64,000 bases of DNA, from assembly GCA_943788195.1 (NCBI GenBank), contig CALSPH010000002.1, positions 457,054 through 521,053 of the forward strand. Direction: 5' to 3'. Source of the stretch: an uncultured Bacteroidia bacterium (GTDB taxonomy: Bacteria > Bacteroidota > Bacteroidia > NS11-12g > UBA955). Position 1 is the first letter of the stretch, and each line of letters starts with the position of its first letter. The notes beneath the pieces are model-generated. The model was not told the DNA's origin. It saw nothing but the letters and a program-made list of their open reading frames with translations, and searched no databases. Shown piece after piece: positions 54,561-63,682 of the stretch. The position numbers and the translations under genes are program-made.

Positions 54561-55241
54561 ATGTCACGAAAAACCAAAATATTACTTGTTGATGATGATG
54601 TCGACATTCTAGACTTTATTTCCTATAATTTACATAAAAACGGCTACATCGTACAAGAGGCGGTGAATGGATTGGATGCGATTGAAAAAACAAAGTCTTT
54701 CTTGCCTGATTTGATACTCATGGACGTGATGATGCCAAAAATGGATGGCTTAGAAGCCTGTCGAAAAATAAAAGAAATCAGTGGATTATCTGATATTCCA
54801 ATTATTTTTCTTACTGCACGGAGTGAAGAAGCCAGCGAATTAAGTGGATTTGAGGCAGGTGCTGATGATTATATTAAGAAGCCTATTAAACCAAGAATTT
54901 TACTTTCTAGAATTAAAGCCATTTTAGGACGATCGACAAATAAAAATGAAGCACCACAAAAAATCATCAGCGGTGACTTGACCATTGATAAAGAAACCTA
55001 TTTGGTTCATTATCAAAACCAAGAACTTAGTTTACCAAAAAAGGAATTTGAATTGCTCTTTTTACTGGCATCTAAACCTGGGAAAGTGTTTACAAGAGAA
55101 CGAATTTTAGAGGAAGTTTGGGGTACTGATGTATTTGTAGTAGACCGAACCATCGATGTCCACATCCGTAAAATACGTGAAAAACTAAATGACAAATTAA
55201 TATCAACTATTAAGGGAGTTGGTTATAAATTTGAAAAGTGA
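54561..55241 (+). CDS. PhoB/OmpR-type response regulator
   Basis: The 226-residue protein has a receiver domain (LLVDDDVDILDF, phosphorylated Asp in LILMDVMMP, Lys in YIKKPIKP) and a winged-helix DNA-binding domain at about 130-226 (LPKKEFELLFLLASKPGKVFTRERIL, VVDRTIDVHIRKIREKL). The arrangement and close partner fit PhoB. It overlaps the kinase gene by four bases. Its likely targets are the TonB receptor and T9SS genes downstream, both with Pho-box-like repeats. Confidence 0.93.
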   Translation: MSRKTKILLVDDDVDILDFISYNLHKNGYIVQEAVNGLDAIEKTKSFLPDLILMDVMMPKMDGLEACRKIKEISGLSDIPIIFLTARSEEASELSGFEAGADDYIKKPIKPRILLSRIKAILGRSTNKNEAPQKIISGDLTIDKETYLVHYQNQELSLPKKEFELLFLLASKPGKVFTRERILEEVWGTDVFVVDRTIDVHIRKIREKLNDKLISTIKGVGYKFEK

Positions 55242-56272
55242 AACGGAACCCAAGTCCACGCAATATTGCATTCTTACTCAGTCTAATTCTTGGATCGGTT
55301 TTAATTGCAATTCTTGTACTTGCCTCGATTGATATTCTTTGGGCGAGTATAATTGGAGTGACTTTCTTCGGACTAAGTTATTTCTTATCCCTTTACCTCA
55401 TTCAAAATTTCATTTACCATAAAATTAAACTGATATACAAAACCATCCATCATCTAAAATCGAACAAGGGGAGCAATTCGATAAACTCATTATCAAATAA
55501 TGATTTGTTGGACACCGTTAAATCAGATGTTTCGAAATGGGCGGCTGATCAAGAAAAACAAATGAGTATTTTACGCGATCAGGAACTTTATCGCAAAGAG
55601 TTTTTGGCCAATATTGGGCACGAATTAAAAACTCCCATTTTTAGTATTCAGGGTTATTTGCATACCCTTCTGGATGGTGCCATGGAAGATGAAAAAGTAA
55701 ATCTAAAATTTATTAAAAAAGCTGCGAAAAACGCAGATCGCTTGCAGGAATTGGTTGAAGATTTAATGGCCATCAGTAAAATAGAAAAGGGAGAGGTTAT
55801 CATCAACCCCACCCGTTTTGACATTTGTAAGCTTTGCTTAGAAGTATGGGACCGGCTTGAATTAATGAACGCTAAAAAAAGAATCTCATTCAATATTAGC
55901 GAAGGAAACGATAAGCCCTTCTTTGTAAATGCAGACAAAGATGAAATTAGTAAGGTGTTGGAAAACTTGTTCTCTAATAGTATCAAATATGGCCGAGAAA
56001 ACGGCACAACCACAGTTTCCTTTTATGATATGGACAGCAATATTCTTACAGAGATAACCGATGATGGTGAAGGAGTAGAAGAGACCAATATACCGAGATT
56101 ATTTGAGCGTTTCTATCGGGCCGAAAAAAGCAGATCGCGAGAAATGGGAGGAACAGGATTAGGTCTGTCAATTGCAAAGCATATCATTGAATCACACCAT
56201 CAAACTATGCATATTAGAAGTGCTATAGGTGTGGGAACAACCTTTGGGTTCACCTTAGCCAAAAGCAAATAG
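55238..56272 (+). CDS. PhoR-like sensor histidine kinase
   Basis: The gene starts with GTG at 55238 within the response regulator stop. The 344-residue protein has two N-terminal membrane helices (FLLSLILGSVLIAILVLASI and SIIGVTFFGLSYFLSLYLI) with almost no periplasmic loop. The H box (EFLANIGHELKTPIFSIQG) and the HATPase motifs NLFSNSIKYG, DDGEGVEE and GGTGLGLSIAKHII follow. With so small a sensor loop it probably senses through another protein, as PhoR does through the phosphate transporter. It pairs with the upstream regulator. Confidence 0.92.
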   Translation: MKRNPSPRNIAFLLSLILGSVLIAILVLASIDILWASIIGVTFFGLSYFLSLYLIQNFIYHKIKLIYKTIHHLKSNKGSNSINSLSNNDLLDTVKSDVSKWAADQEKQMSILRDQELYRKEFLANIGHELKTPIFSIQGYLHTLLDGAMEDEKVNLKFIKKAAKNADRLQELVEDLMAISKIEKGEVIINPTRFDICKLCLEVWDRLELMNAKKRISFNISEGNDKPFFVNADKDEISKVLENLFSNSIKYGRENGTTTVSFYDMDSNILTEITDDGEGVEETNIPRLFERFYRAEKSRSREMGGTGLGLSIAKHIIESHHQTMHIRSAIGVGTTFGFTLAKSK

Positions 56273-56290
56273 ATTCACATCTTTTCCACC

Positions 56291-56368
56291 TTAACACTAT
56301 CTTAACAAAAGGGTAACAAACTAATAAGCCAGCCTGAGTATTAGCACAATATCTTCAAAGTACTTTTG
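56291..56368 (+). promoter_or_regulatory. Pho-box-like repeats and -7 box of the TonB receptor gene
   Basis: Three hexamers lie at an exact 11-base period: TTAACA at 56291, TTAACA at 56302 and GTAACA at 56313. They match the direct-repeat form of phosphate regulator boxes (6-base half-sites with 5-base spacers, as in Bacillus PhoP). A perfect -7 box TACTTTTG is at 56361-56368, with no -33 TTG, as expected for an activator-dependent promoter. The repeats end 42 bases before the -7 box. Confidence 0.65.
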
Positions 56369-56391
56369 CGGTATATAAATAAACCCAAAAA

Positions 56392-59238
56392 ATGAGGAAA
56401 TTAATTTATGCTATCGCGCTTACATTGTTCTTAGGATTTTCAGGAACAATCCTGCAAGCCCAAGTGAAAGGGAAGGCGGTTGGCGTTGTGAAAAGCAACA
56501 TGGACCATAACACACTTATGTTTGCGAAGGTTATTGTCTTTCAGCAGGCAGGAGTCACTAAAATGACTTCAACAGATATGGATGGACGATTTAATGTGAC
56601 AGGCCTAGATACAGGTGTATATGATATTATGATAATCGATATTGCAAAAAAACATGATACCTTAAAAGCGAAAGTCAGAATTACCAACGAAATTAATCTT
56701 GCCGAACAAGTGTATAATTTAGACCCAAAATCAAAAGTTGTTGGTCCAGTAAAGGTTAGAGGAAGTAGTTCGGGATCAGCCGCCCGTGTTACGGACTTAA
56801 GGAGAAATTCAGATGCAATGAAGGATATTATTGGATCAGAACAAATCAAAGCATCCACTTCTTCTGATGGTGGGGATGTTATTAAAAAAATTACAGGTGC
56901 CAGTATTCAAAACGGCAAATTTGCCATAATCCGGGGCTTGAGCGATCGCTATAACTTTGCACTGATTAATGGAGCTCCGTTGCCCAGTTCAGAGGCAGAC
57001 CGAAAAGCATTTTCATTCGATATGTTCCCTGCTTCTCAATTAGAAAGCATGTCAATCAATAAAACTGCAACACCTGATATGCCTAGCGAATTCTCTGGAG
57101 GAGTAATAAATATCGAAACACGAGACATTCCAATAAAGCCTATCTTCAGTTTGGGCTTTAGCTTAGGATACCATAACCTAACCACCTTAAAGAACTTCAG
57201 CACATATGATGGTGGAAAGTTAGATTTTCTGGGAGTTGATGATGGCACACGTGCGGTACCTTCCAATCTTCCAAATTCTGAAGATTATATCAATTTAATC
57301 AATAATAAAGTAGACCTTATTGAGCCGAGTCAGCAATTTAGTGCAAACTTTGGTTCCAGAACCATTCAAGCATTACCGAATTTAGGATTTAACATCAACC
57401 TAGCCCGACCTTTTAAACTATTTAAAAAAGAAGCTGGTTTCAACTTCAGTACGGTTTATAAACGAAATTTAAAATTTAATGAAACCATCAATCGAAATTA
57501 TGATGGTGATGTATTGGTAAGTGATTACTTGGATAAAGTAAGTAACACAACCGTATTTATTGGAAGTATGTTTAACTTCACGTATAATTTAAGTAAAGCG
57601 AGTAAAATAGGTTTAAAAACAATTGCGAATATCAACTCCCAAGATCAAGTTATTGATAGAACCGGTAGAGATGTGAATGCGCAAAACGAAGTTTTGGCTA
57701 CTGCCTTGTTTTATCAACAAAACACATTGATTTCAAGTCAACTATATGGTAAACATGCTTTGAAACAAGGAATGCATTCATTTGATTGGAATGTGGCATA
57801 TAGCAATATCAGCAAGATCATTCCTGATTTCAGAAGAATTCGATATCAACGTTCAGAGTTGAATCCAGAGGACCCTTTCACCATTGGCATCCCTCCAAGT
57901 CCGAATCCAGCATTTGGCGGAAGGTTTTTCAGTGAGCTCAGTGAAAATGTGATTTCTGCCAATTATGACTACCTTATGAAAGACGTTTTCAAAAATGCCA
58001 AGCAAGTCAGAACCAATATTAAGCTTGGCGGGTTTCATCAAATGAGACAGAGAAGCTTCTCAGCACGTGTTTTTGGGTATGTTAAATTCAATTCCAGAAA
58101 CTTTGATCTGGATGAAACCATGGATGCCAATAGCATATACGCTCAGGATAATATTTCTAAAACAGGTTTTATTCTGCAAGAAGGAACCAATAAAAGTGAT
58201 GCCTATGATGGAACTTCTACGCTGCATGCTGCTTATGTTATGGCCGACCAAAATATCTTTAAAAAGCTAAAAATAGTATATGGGTTTAGAGCAGAGCATT
58301 TTAATCAACAATTAAACTCTTTTAAAGGACTAGACCCCATAACCATCAATACGTCTAAGGTAGATATATTGCCTTCAATCAATGCAAGTATCACACTTTC
58401 TGAGAAATCAAAACTAAGACTAGCAGCTTCAAATACGTTGTCTCGTCCTGAATTTAGAGAAATAGCTCCATTTAACTTCTATGATTTTGCACAGGCGTTT
58501 GAAGTGGGAGGAAATCCAAATTTGAGCAGGACTTCTATCTTAAATTACGATTTGCGTTTTGAACATTACTTCGGAGGAAGTCAATTATTCTCGGCATCGT
58601 TATTTTACAAAGATTTTACTGACCCTATTGAACAAGTAACCGGCTCTGATATTACTTCAGGTTCCATCGCCACTTCATATGCAAATGCAATCAGCGCCAA
58701 GAATTACGGTTTCGAAATCGAAGTGAGAAGAAATTTAGATTTCTTATTGCATGATGTGAAAGCTAATTTTGAGAATTGGAAAAATTACTTCTTTATGTTC
58801 GCCAACTACGCATGGATCCGTTCTGAGGTAGATGTAAGTAATGTTCCTGGAGCGGAAACTAGACCATTGCAAGGTCAAAGCCCTTATGTCATCAATGCGG
58901 GTGTGAACTTTAATGATCCCGAAAGACAAATTTCAGGAGGCTTGAGTTTCAACCAAGTTGGAAAAAGAATTGTTTTTGTAGGTACAGATGTATTTCCTGA
59001 TTTATATGAAAAAGCACGCTCCGTAATTGATATGCAAATCACTTCGCGCATGGCGAAACAAGGAAAAATGAAGAATGTGGTTATAAAACTGCAGGCAAGA
59101 GATATCCTTTCTCAAAACATCATCATTTATCAAAACCTAAACATGAACAACACCAACTATGAGGCTGGAAAATCAACTGAATTTCGATTAACTAACCCTG
59201 GTAGAAATGCAAAAATATCGATCAGCTATACGTTCTAA
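56392..59238 (+). CDS. TonB-dependent outer-membrane receptor
   Basis: The 948-residue protein has a signal peptide (to ILQAQ), a carboxypeptidase-like regulatory domain at about 25-115 (VGVVKSNMDHNTLMFAKV), a plug domain with IRGLSDRYNFALINGAPLPSSE and ending GGVINIETRDIP, and a 22-strand-type barrel ending in the aromatic-terminated KISISYTF. It takes up large or scarce molecules with energy from TonB. No SusD-like partner is next to it. Upstream Pho-box-like repeats suggest control by the adjacent two-component system, so the cargo may be an organic phosphate. Confidence 0.94.
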   Translation: MRKLIYAIALTLFLGFSGTILQAQVKGKAVGVVKSNMDHNTLMFAKVIVFQQAGVTKMTSTDMDGRFNVTGLDTGVYDIMIIDIAKKHDTLKAKVRITNEINLAEQVYNLDPKSKVVGPVKVRGSSSGSAARVTDLRRNSDAMKDIIGSEQIKASTSSDGGDVIKKITGASIQNGKFAIIRGLSDRYNFALINGAPLPSSEADRKAFSFDMFPASQLESMSINKTATPDMPSEFSGGVINIETRDIPIKPIFSLGFSLGYHNLTTLKNFSTYDGGKLDFLGVDDGTRAVPSNLPNSEDYINLINNKVDLIEPSQQFSANFGSRTIQALPNLGFNINLARPFKLFKKEAGFNFSTVYKRNLKFNETINRNYDGDVLVSDYLDKVSNTTVFIGSMFNFTYNLSKASKIGLKTIANINSQDQVIDRTGRDVNAQNEVLATALFYQQNTLISSQLYGKHALKQGMHSFDWNVAYSNISKIIPDFRRIRYQRSELNPEDPFTIGIPPSPNPAFGGRFFSELSENVISANYDYLMKDVFKNAKQVRTNIKLGGFHQMRQRSFSARVFGYVKFNSRNFDLDETMDANSIYAQDNISKTGFILQEGTNKSDAYDGTSTLHAAYVMADQNIFKKLKIVYGFRAEHFNQQLNSFKGLDPITINTSKVDILPSINASITLSEKSKLRLAASNTLSRPEFREIAPFNFYDFAQAFEVGGNPNLSRTSILNYDLRFEHYFGGSQLFSASLFYKDFTDPIEQVTGSDITSGSIATSYANAISAKNYGFEIEVRRNLDFLLHDVKANFENWKNYFFMFANYAWIRSEVDVSNVPGAETRPLQGQSPYVINAGVNFNDPERQISGGLSFNQVGKRIVFVGTDVFPDLYEKARSVIDMQITSRMAKQGKMKNVVIKLQARDILSQNIIIYQNLNMNNTNYEAGKSTEFRLTNPGRNAKISISYTF

Positions 59239-59255
59239 TAAATAAGGCTCAATAG

Positions 59256-59288
59256 AAAAAGGCACTTTAATCTAGAGTGCCTTTTTTT
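59256..59288 (+). terminator. Rho-independent terminator after the TonB receptor gene
   Basis: GGCACT pairs with AGTGCC around a nine-base loop, with flanking A5 and T7 tracts that extend the stem. Confidence 0.88.
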
Positions 59289-59311
59289 GTGCATTGTCAT
59301 ATTCCATCCAT

Positions 59312-59339
59312 TTAACAAAAGAGTAACATTAAAGTAACG
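59312..59339 (+). promoter_or_regulatory. Pho-box-like repeats of the T9SS protein gene
   Basis: Three hexamers again lie at an exact 11-base period: TTAACA at 59312, GTAACA at 59323 and GTAACG at 59334, 52 bases before the ATG. They are the same words as in the repeats before the TonB receptor gene. No good -7 box is seen; TTGTTTG at 59361-59367 is the nearest. Confidence 0.6.
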
Positions 59340-59391
59340 GTAGGTAAAAACCCCACTCCGTTGTTTGCAGTAAGATTAAAATCAAAACAAA

Positions 59392-60975
59392 ATGAAAAAA
59401 ACAGTACTAACAATTTTAGCTTGCAGTGCATTAATAATGGCTCAAGCGCAATGGAAATTTGACTCCACAGATTATGTAGGCGCTTTTGGATCGCAAGACT
59501 GGTCTAAGAACTGGGCTAACTTCGATCCAGATAACACAAACTATGGTGCTACCACAGCTATTCTTGAAGGAGAGATTACAACTAATACCATATTAGATGC
59601 AAGTAAAACCTACCTTCTTAAAGGATTTGTCTACGTTAAAAACGGAGCAACCATAACAATACCTGCAGGAACAGTTATACGAGGAGATAAAAGCACCAAG
59701 GGAACGTTAATTATCACCAAAGGAAGCAAGATCATGGCGAATGGTGAATTAGGAAAACCGGTAGTATTTACCTCTAATCAGGCAATTGGGGCGAGAGATT
59801 ATGGAGATTGGGGCGGTGTGATTGTTTTAGGAAACGGCAAAATGAATGCAACGGGTGGAGTTGGAACGATTGAAGGAGGCGTTAATAATGCCAACAACGA
59901 TGGAGAATATGGTGGAACAAACAATGCTGAAAGCAGCGGTTCACTGACCTTTGTTCGAATAGAATATCCAGGTATTGCCCATACTCCAGATAATGAAATT
60001 AACGGGCTTACCCTTGGTGGAGTTGGCTCTGGAACAACTTTGCACCACATTCAAGTAAGCTTCTCAGGAGATGATGCCATTGAGTGGTTTGGCGGAACAG
60101 TAAATGGCAAGTACCTAATTACGTATAGAACATGGGATGATGATTATGATTGTGATAAAGGGTTTAATGGAAATATTCAATATGCATTTACCATCAGAGA
60201 CCCAAAACAAGCAGATGTATCAGGATCAAATGGTTTTGAAGTTGATAGTGATAAAGATGGATCTAAAGCCTTGCCAATAACTGCTCCAACATTCAGTAAT
60301 GTAACTATTATTGGACCAAATGTGATTAAAGGAACCAGCTCAATTCACCCAGATTACAAAAGAGCGATTCACCACAGAAGAGGCAGTCAATTAAGTATTT
60401 TTAATTCTGTACTTACGGGATATCCAGTTGGTTGGAGATTAGATGGAGAAGTAACGTATGAGTTTGCAGTAACGAGCCCTCAGGCATACTTCCAAAACAA
60501 CATCATGGCTTGTAATGATGCTAATTGGGATACTACATCAATCAACGCTTCTACATTTGATTTGGCAACTTTTGCTAAGAATAGTACAAATAAAAATATC
60601 GAGCAAGTATCATGCGACTTGATGTGGGAAGACATGAAACTAATTAATCCGAATCCTTTACCAAAAACTGGAAGTCCGGTATGGGGCAAAGCTGAGTTTT
60701 CAAATGCTAAGTTTGGAACGGTAGGAAAGAATGTTAGTATTAAAACAATCAATACAATTCTTACAACGGTTTATCCCAACCCAGCGATTAAAACGTTACA
60801 TATCAGCGTTGAGGGGAATGATGCTTATGTAGCAACATTAACCGATTTAAGTGGAAAGGTTATCGCTGTGACTACTACTTCGTTCAATCTAAGTTCAGTA
60901 CAAAACGGTATCTATATCGTAACCATCCAAACAGACAAAGGAGTTGCAAATACTAAAGTAGCTGTAACAAAATAA
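59392..60975 (+). CDS. Secreted right-handed beta-helix-like protein with T9SS tail
   Basis: The 527-residue protein has a signal peptide (to MAQAQ). Residues about 60-420 have repeated short strands (for example ILDASKTYLLKGFVYVKNGA, IPAGTVIRGD, GDWGGVIVLGNGKMN, LTFVRIEYPG), consistent with a right-handed beta-helix. The last 75 (VYPNPAIKTLHISVEG to VAVTK) are a type A T9SS sorting domain. It is thus exposed at the surface or released. Its Pho-box-like repeats link it to the adjacent PhoBR-like system and the TonB receptor. The function is unknown; phosphate scavenging is a guess. Confidence 0.85.
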   Translation: MKKTVLTILACSALIMAQAQWKFDSTDYVGAFGSQDWSKNWANFDPDNTNYGATTAILEGEITTNTILDASKTYLLKGFVYVKNGATITIPAGTVIRGDKSTKGTLIITKGSKIMANGELGKPVVFTSNQAIGARDYGDWGGVIVLGNGKMNATGGVGTIEGGVNNANNDGEYGGTNNAESSGSLTFVRIEYPGIAHTPDNEINGLTLGGVGSGTTLHHIQVSFSGDDAIEWFGGTVNGKYLITYRTWDDDYDCDKGFNGNIQYAFTIRDPKQADVSGSNGFEVDSDKDGSKALPITAPTFSNVTIIGPNVIKGTSSIHPDYKRAIHHRRGSQLSIFNSVLTGYPVGWRLDGEVTYEFAVTSPQAYFQNNIMACNDANWDTTSINASTFDLATFAKNSTNKNIEQVSCDLMWEDMKLINPNPLPKTGSPVWGKAEFSNAKFGTVGKNVSIKTINTILTTVYPNPAIKTLHISVEGNDAYVATLTDLSGKVIAVTTTSFNLSSVQNGIYIVTIQTDKGVANTKVAVTK

Positions 60976-61000
60976 GAAGTACTATTTCTTAATAAGAAGG

Positions 61001-61028
61001 GCCGTTCCACGAAAGTGGATCGGCTTTT
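61001..61028 (+). terminator. Terminator after the T9SS protein gene
   Basis: GCCG-T-TCCAC-GAAA-GTGGA-T-CGGC forms a stem with one T-T mismatch and is followed by TTTT. The rest of the 312-base gap to anmK holds only a TAAATTTG -7 box at 61187-61194 with a leader of about 90 bases. Confidence 0.8.
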
Positions 61029-61288
61029 ATGTGCGCCAATAAAAAGCGTTAGTTGCAAGTGAGATTGGTATACTAAACAGTAGTTCAAAAAGCACAAGTA
61101 AAAAATCTTATTATATGCGTTTGCTAAAGGACTACTATTAATTCTAATCTTTTTTAACACCCATTTAATAATCTCCTATTTTATTCTAAATTTGCTTTGC
61201 AGTTTAAAGGGAGGTTGAGATATTTAGTGGTGTTGGAATTTTCTTGGTTGACCGACTCCCATAACTGATAACTGTTCTGAATTTGACT

Positions 61289-62368
61289 ATGGAAAAATTA
61301 AATATATTAGGAATTATGTCCGGCTCATCGATGGATGGAGTTGACTTGGCACTATGTGAAATTGAATATAAAGACGACAGATACGAATACCGAATTTTAG
61401 AAGGTAAAACGTATGAATACGATGATAAATGGAGATTGCGTTTATCCAAACTAAGAACACAGAACGCAATGGCCTATGCCAAAACAGATGTTTTCTATGG
61501 ACATTATTTGGCCAGTTTGGTGGCAGACTTTAAGGCAAATTCAGCGCATCAAATAGATGCAATTGCTAGCCATGGACACACCATATTTCACAACCCTGAG
61601 CAAAAGTTAACCGCTCAAGTTGGAGATGGGTCCACACTTGCGGCTATAACTGAATTACCTGTTATTTCTGATTTCAGAAGAGGTGATGTGGCAATTGGAG
61701 GAGAAGGTGCACCTTTGGTAGGAATAGGAGACGAGCATCTTTTTGGAGAATTTGATTTCTGTTTGAACCTGGGTGGTTTTGCTAATATCTCAACCAATAT
61801 GGATGGAAACCGATTGGCGTTTGATGTTGCCGCCTGCAATATATTAACGAATCGATTGGCCCGTGACTTGGAATTGTCTTTTGATGAAGGGGGAGAAATA
61901 GCTAGTAAAGGTAAAGTTGATTATGATTTACTCAATGAGCTTAATAACGTTCCCTACTTTAGCATAGAAGGCCCAAAGTCGCTAAACCGTGATTGGATTA
62001 GTAGAGAGTTATGGCCAATTGTAAAAGAATACCGAGATCTTCCATTAGAAGACCGAATGAAAACAATTGTAGACCATATTGCGTTCCAAATTGGGAAAGC
62101 AGTGGAAAAATTAAGCAATGGAAATTCAGATGGAAAACGTCTTTTTATTACAGGTGGAGGAGCATTTAACAATACACTCATTGAGCATATTAAAAGTCAT
62201 ACAGAAGCAGAGGTAGTAATTCCAGAAGAAGATGTAGTAGACTATAAAGAAGCTCTTGTTTTTGCATTTCTGGGTTATCTAAGAATAAACAATATAGAGA
62301 ATACTGCTGCAGCATCAACCGGTGCCAGTAGAAATCTGGTAAGTGGAGCACTTTCTGGAAAATTTTAA
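61289..62368 (+). CDS. anmK: Anhydro-N-acetylmuramic acid kinase
   Basis: The ATG at 61289 (MEKLNILGIMSGSS) is preferred over a TTG six bases earlier. The 359-residue sugar kinase opens and phosphorylates 1,6-anhydro-MurNAc to MurNAc-6-phosphate, in peptidoglycan recycling. The phosphate motif GIMSGSSMDGVDLA and the Asp in ISDFRRGDVAIGGEGAPLV fit AnmK, and LFITGGGAFNN lies near the C terminus. It is followed by a dehydrogenase gene eight bases later. Confidence 0.95.
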   Translation: MEKLNILGIMSGSSMDGVDLALCEIEYKDDRYEYRILEGKTYEYDDKWRLRLSKLRTQNAMAYAKTDVFYGHYLASLVADFKANSAHQIDAIASHGHTIFHNPEQKLTAQVGDGSTLAAITELPVISDFRRGDVAIGGEGAPLVGIGDEHLFGEFDFCLNLGGFANISTNMDGNRLAFDVAACNILTNRLARDLELSFDEGGEIASKGKVDYDLLNELNNVPYFSIEGPKSLNRDWISRELWPIVKEYRDLPLEDRMKTIVDHIAFQIGKAVEKLSNGNSDGKRLFITGGGAFNNTLIEHIKSHTEAEVVIPEEDVVDYKEALVFAFLGYLRINNIENTAAASTGASRNLVSGALSGKF

Positions 62369-62376
62369 ATCAAATT

Positions 62377-63627
62377 ATGACAACAACAACCAATACCAAA
62401 CTCAAATCTTTATTGAATAAATTTGAGAATAGAACACCTCAAATAGTATTTGAATGGAATGATCGAGAGACAGAGGCCCAAGGATGGGTAGTAATTAACT
62501 CGTTACGTAACGGAGCTGCTGGTGGCGGTACACGAATGCGTAAAGGATTGGACAAGCGTGAAGTTGAATCTTTGGCCAAGACCATGGAAATAAAATTTTC
62601 AGTTTGTGGACCTCCGATTGGAGGCGCCAAAAGTGGAATCAATTTTGACCCAAAAGACCCCAGAAAAAATGGTGTTTTGAAACGATGGTATCGTGATGTA
62701 TATGCATTATTAAAAAACTATTACGGTACCGGTGGAGATATGAATGTTGATCAACACAATGAGGTAATCCCTATTACAAGAGCATTGGGATTATTACACC
62801 CACAAGAAGGAATCGTGAATGGTCACCTAGAATATAGCAATGAAGATAAATTGAAAAGCATCTCAAGACTTCAAGACGGCGTTAGCCTAGAAATAACCAA
62901 TGAGCAATTGGTACCATCACTTGAAAAGAAATATACCATTGGAGATATGATAACCGGATGGGGTGTGGCAGAAGGGGTTAAACATTACTATGACATCTGG
63001 GGCGGATCCATAGCTAGGAAAAATATAATCATCCAAGGTTGGGGAAATGTTGCCGCTGCAGCAGCATACTATTTAGCTAAATATGGAGGGCATATTGTTG
63101 GTATTATCGATAAAGATGGTGGTGTAATCAATGAAAAAGGCTTTACGCTTGAAGAAGTTGAAGACATGTTTATGAACCGTGACGGAAATTCACTTGCCAT
63201 TCCAAATATGTTGAGCTTTGAAGAAGTGAATAGTCGCATATGGGACTTACAAGCAGAAATCTTTATTCCAGGCGCTGCAAGTAGATTGGTTACTAAAGAC
63301 CAGGTAAATCGTATGGCGGCCCAAGGCATGGAAGTAGTAAGTTGTGGGGCTAATGTTCCCTTTGCCGATCCAGAAATTTTTATGGGTGAAACTTCTCTAC
63401 TTGCTGATAGTCTTATGGCTGTTGTTCCTGATTTTATTGCAAATTGTGGAATGGCCCGTGTATTTGCTTTTTTAATGGATAAAGATGGTGTCGTTGATGA
63501 TACTGCAATCTTTAAAGATGTAAGTAATATGATAAAAAGTACGATGATGCGCCTACATCAATTCAACCCAAAGACAACCGGTTTAAGTGCAAAAGCACTT
63601 GAAATGAGTTTAACAGATTTGGTGTAA
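62377..63627 (+). CDS. Glu/Leu/Phe/Val dehydrogenase family enzyme
   Basis: The 416-residue NAD(P)-dependent amino acid dehydrogenase has the catalytic Lys in PPIGGAKSGINFDP and the conserved YGTGGDMNVDQHN region. The Rossmann domain follows (IIQGWGNVAAAAAYYLAKYGG, GIIDKDGG). It reversibly deaminates an amino acid to a 2-oxo acid with ammonia. The exact amino acid, Glu, Leu or Val, cannot be told. It begins eight bases after anmK and is probably cotranscribed with it. Confidence 0.92.
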   Translation: MTTTTNTKLKSLLNKFENRTPQIVFEWNDRETEAQGWVVINSLRNGAAGGGTRMRKGLDKREVESLAKTMEIKFSVCGPPIGGAKSGINFDPKDPRKNGVLKRWYRDVYALLKNYYGTGGDMNVDQHNEVIPITRALGLLHPQEGIVNGHLEYSNEDKLKSISRLQDGVSLEITNEQLVPSLEKKYTIGDMITGWGVAEGVKHYYDIWGGSIARKNIIIQGWGNVAAAAAYYLAKYGGHIVGIIDKDGGVINEKGFTLEEVEDMFMNRDGNSLAIPNMLSFEEVNSRIWDLQAEIFIPGAASRLVTKDQVNRMAAQGMEVVSCGANVPFADPEIFMGETSLLADSLMAVVPDFIANCGMARVFAFLMDKDGVVDDTAIFKDVSNMIKSTMMRLHQFNPKTTGLSAKALEMSLTDLV

Positions 63628-63631
63628 TTAG

Positions 63632-63666
63632 TAACCCTTCGAGGGTTTAGAACCCTCGAAGGGTTA
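63632..63666. repeat. REP-like palindrome beside the RAYT gene
   Basis: TAACCCTTCGAGGGTT (63632-63647) and AACCCTCGAAGGGTTA (63651-63666) are perfect inverted copies, 16 bases each, with a three-base loop. They end 16 bases before the transposase start. RAYTs act on such REP hairpins at their flanks. It may also terminate the dehydrogenase gene, although no T tract follows. Confidence 0.75.
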
Positions 63667-63682
63667 ATCAAGATTAGACTGC

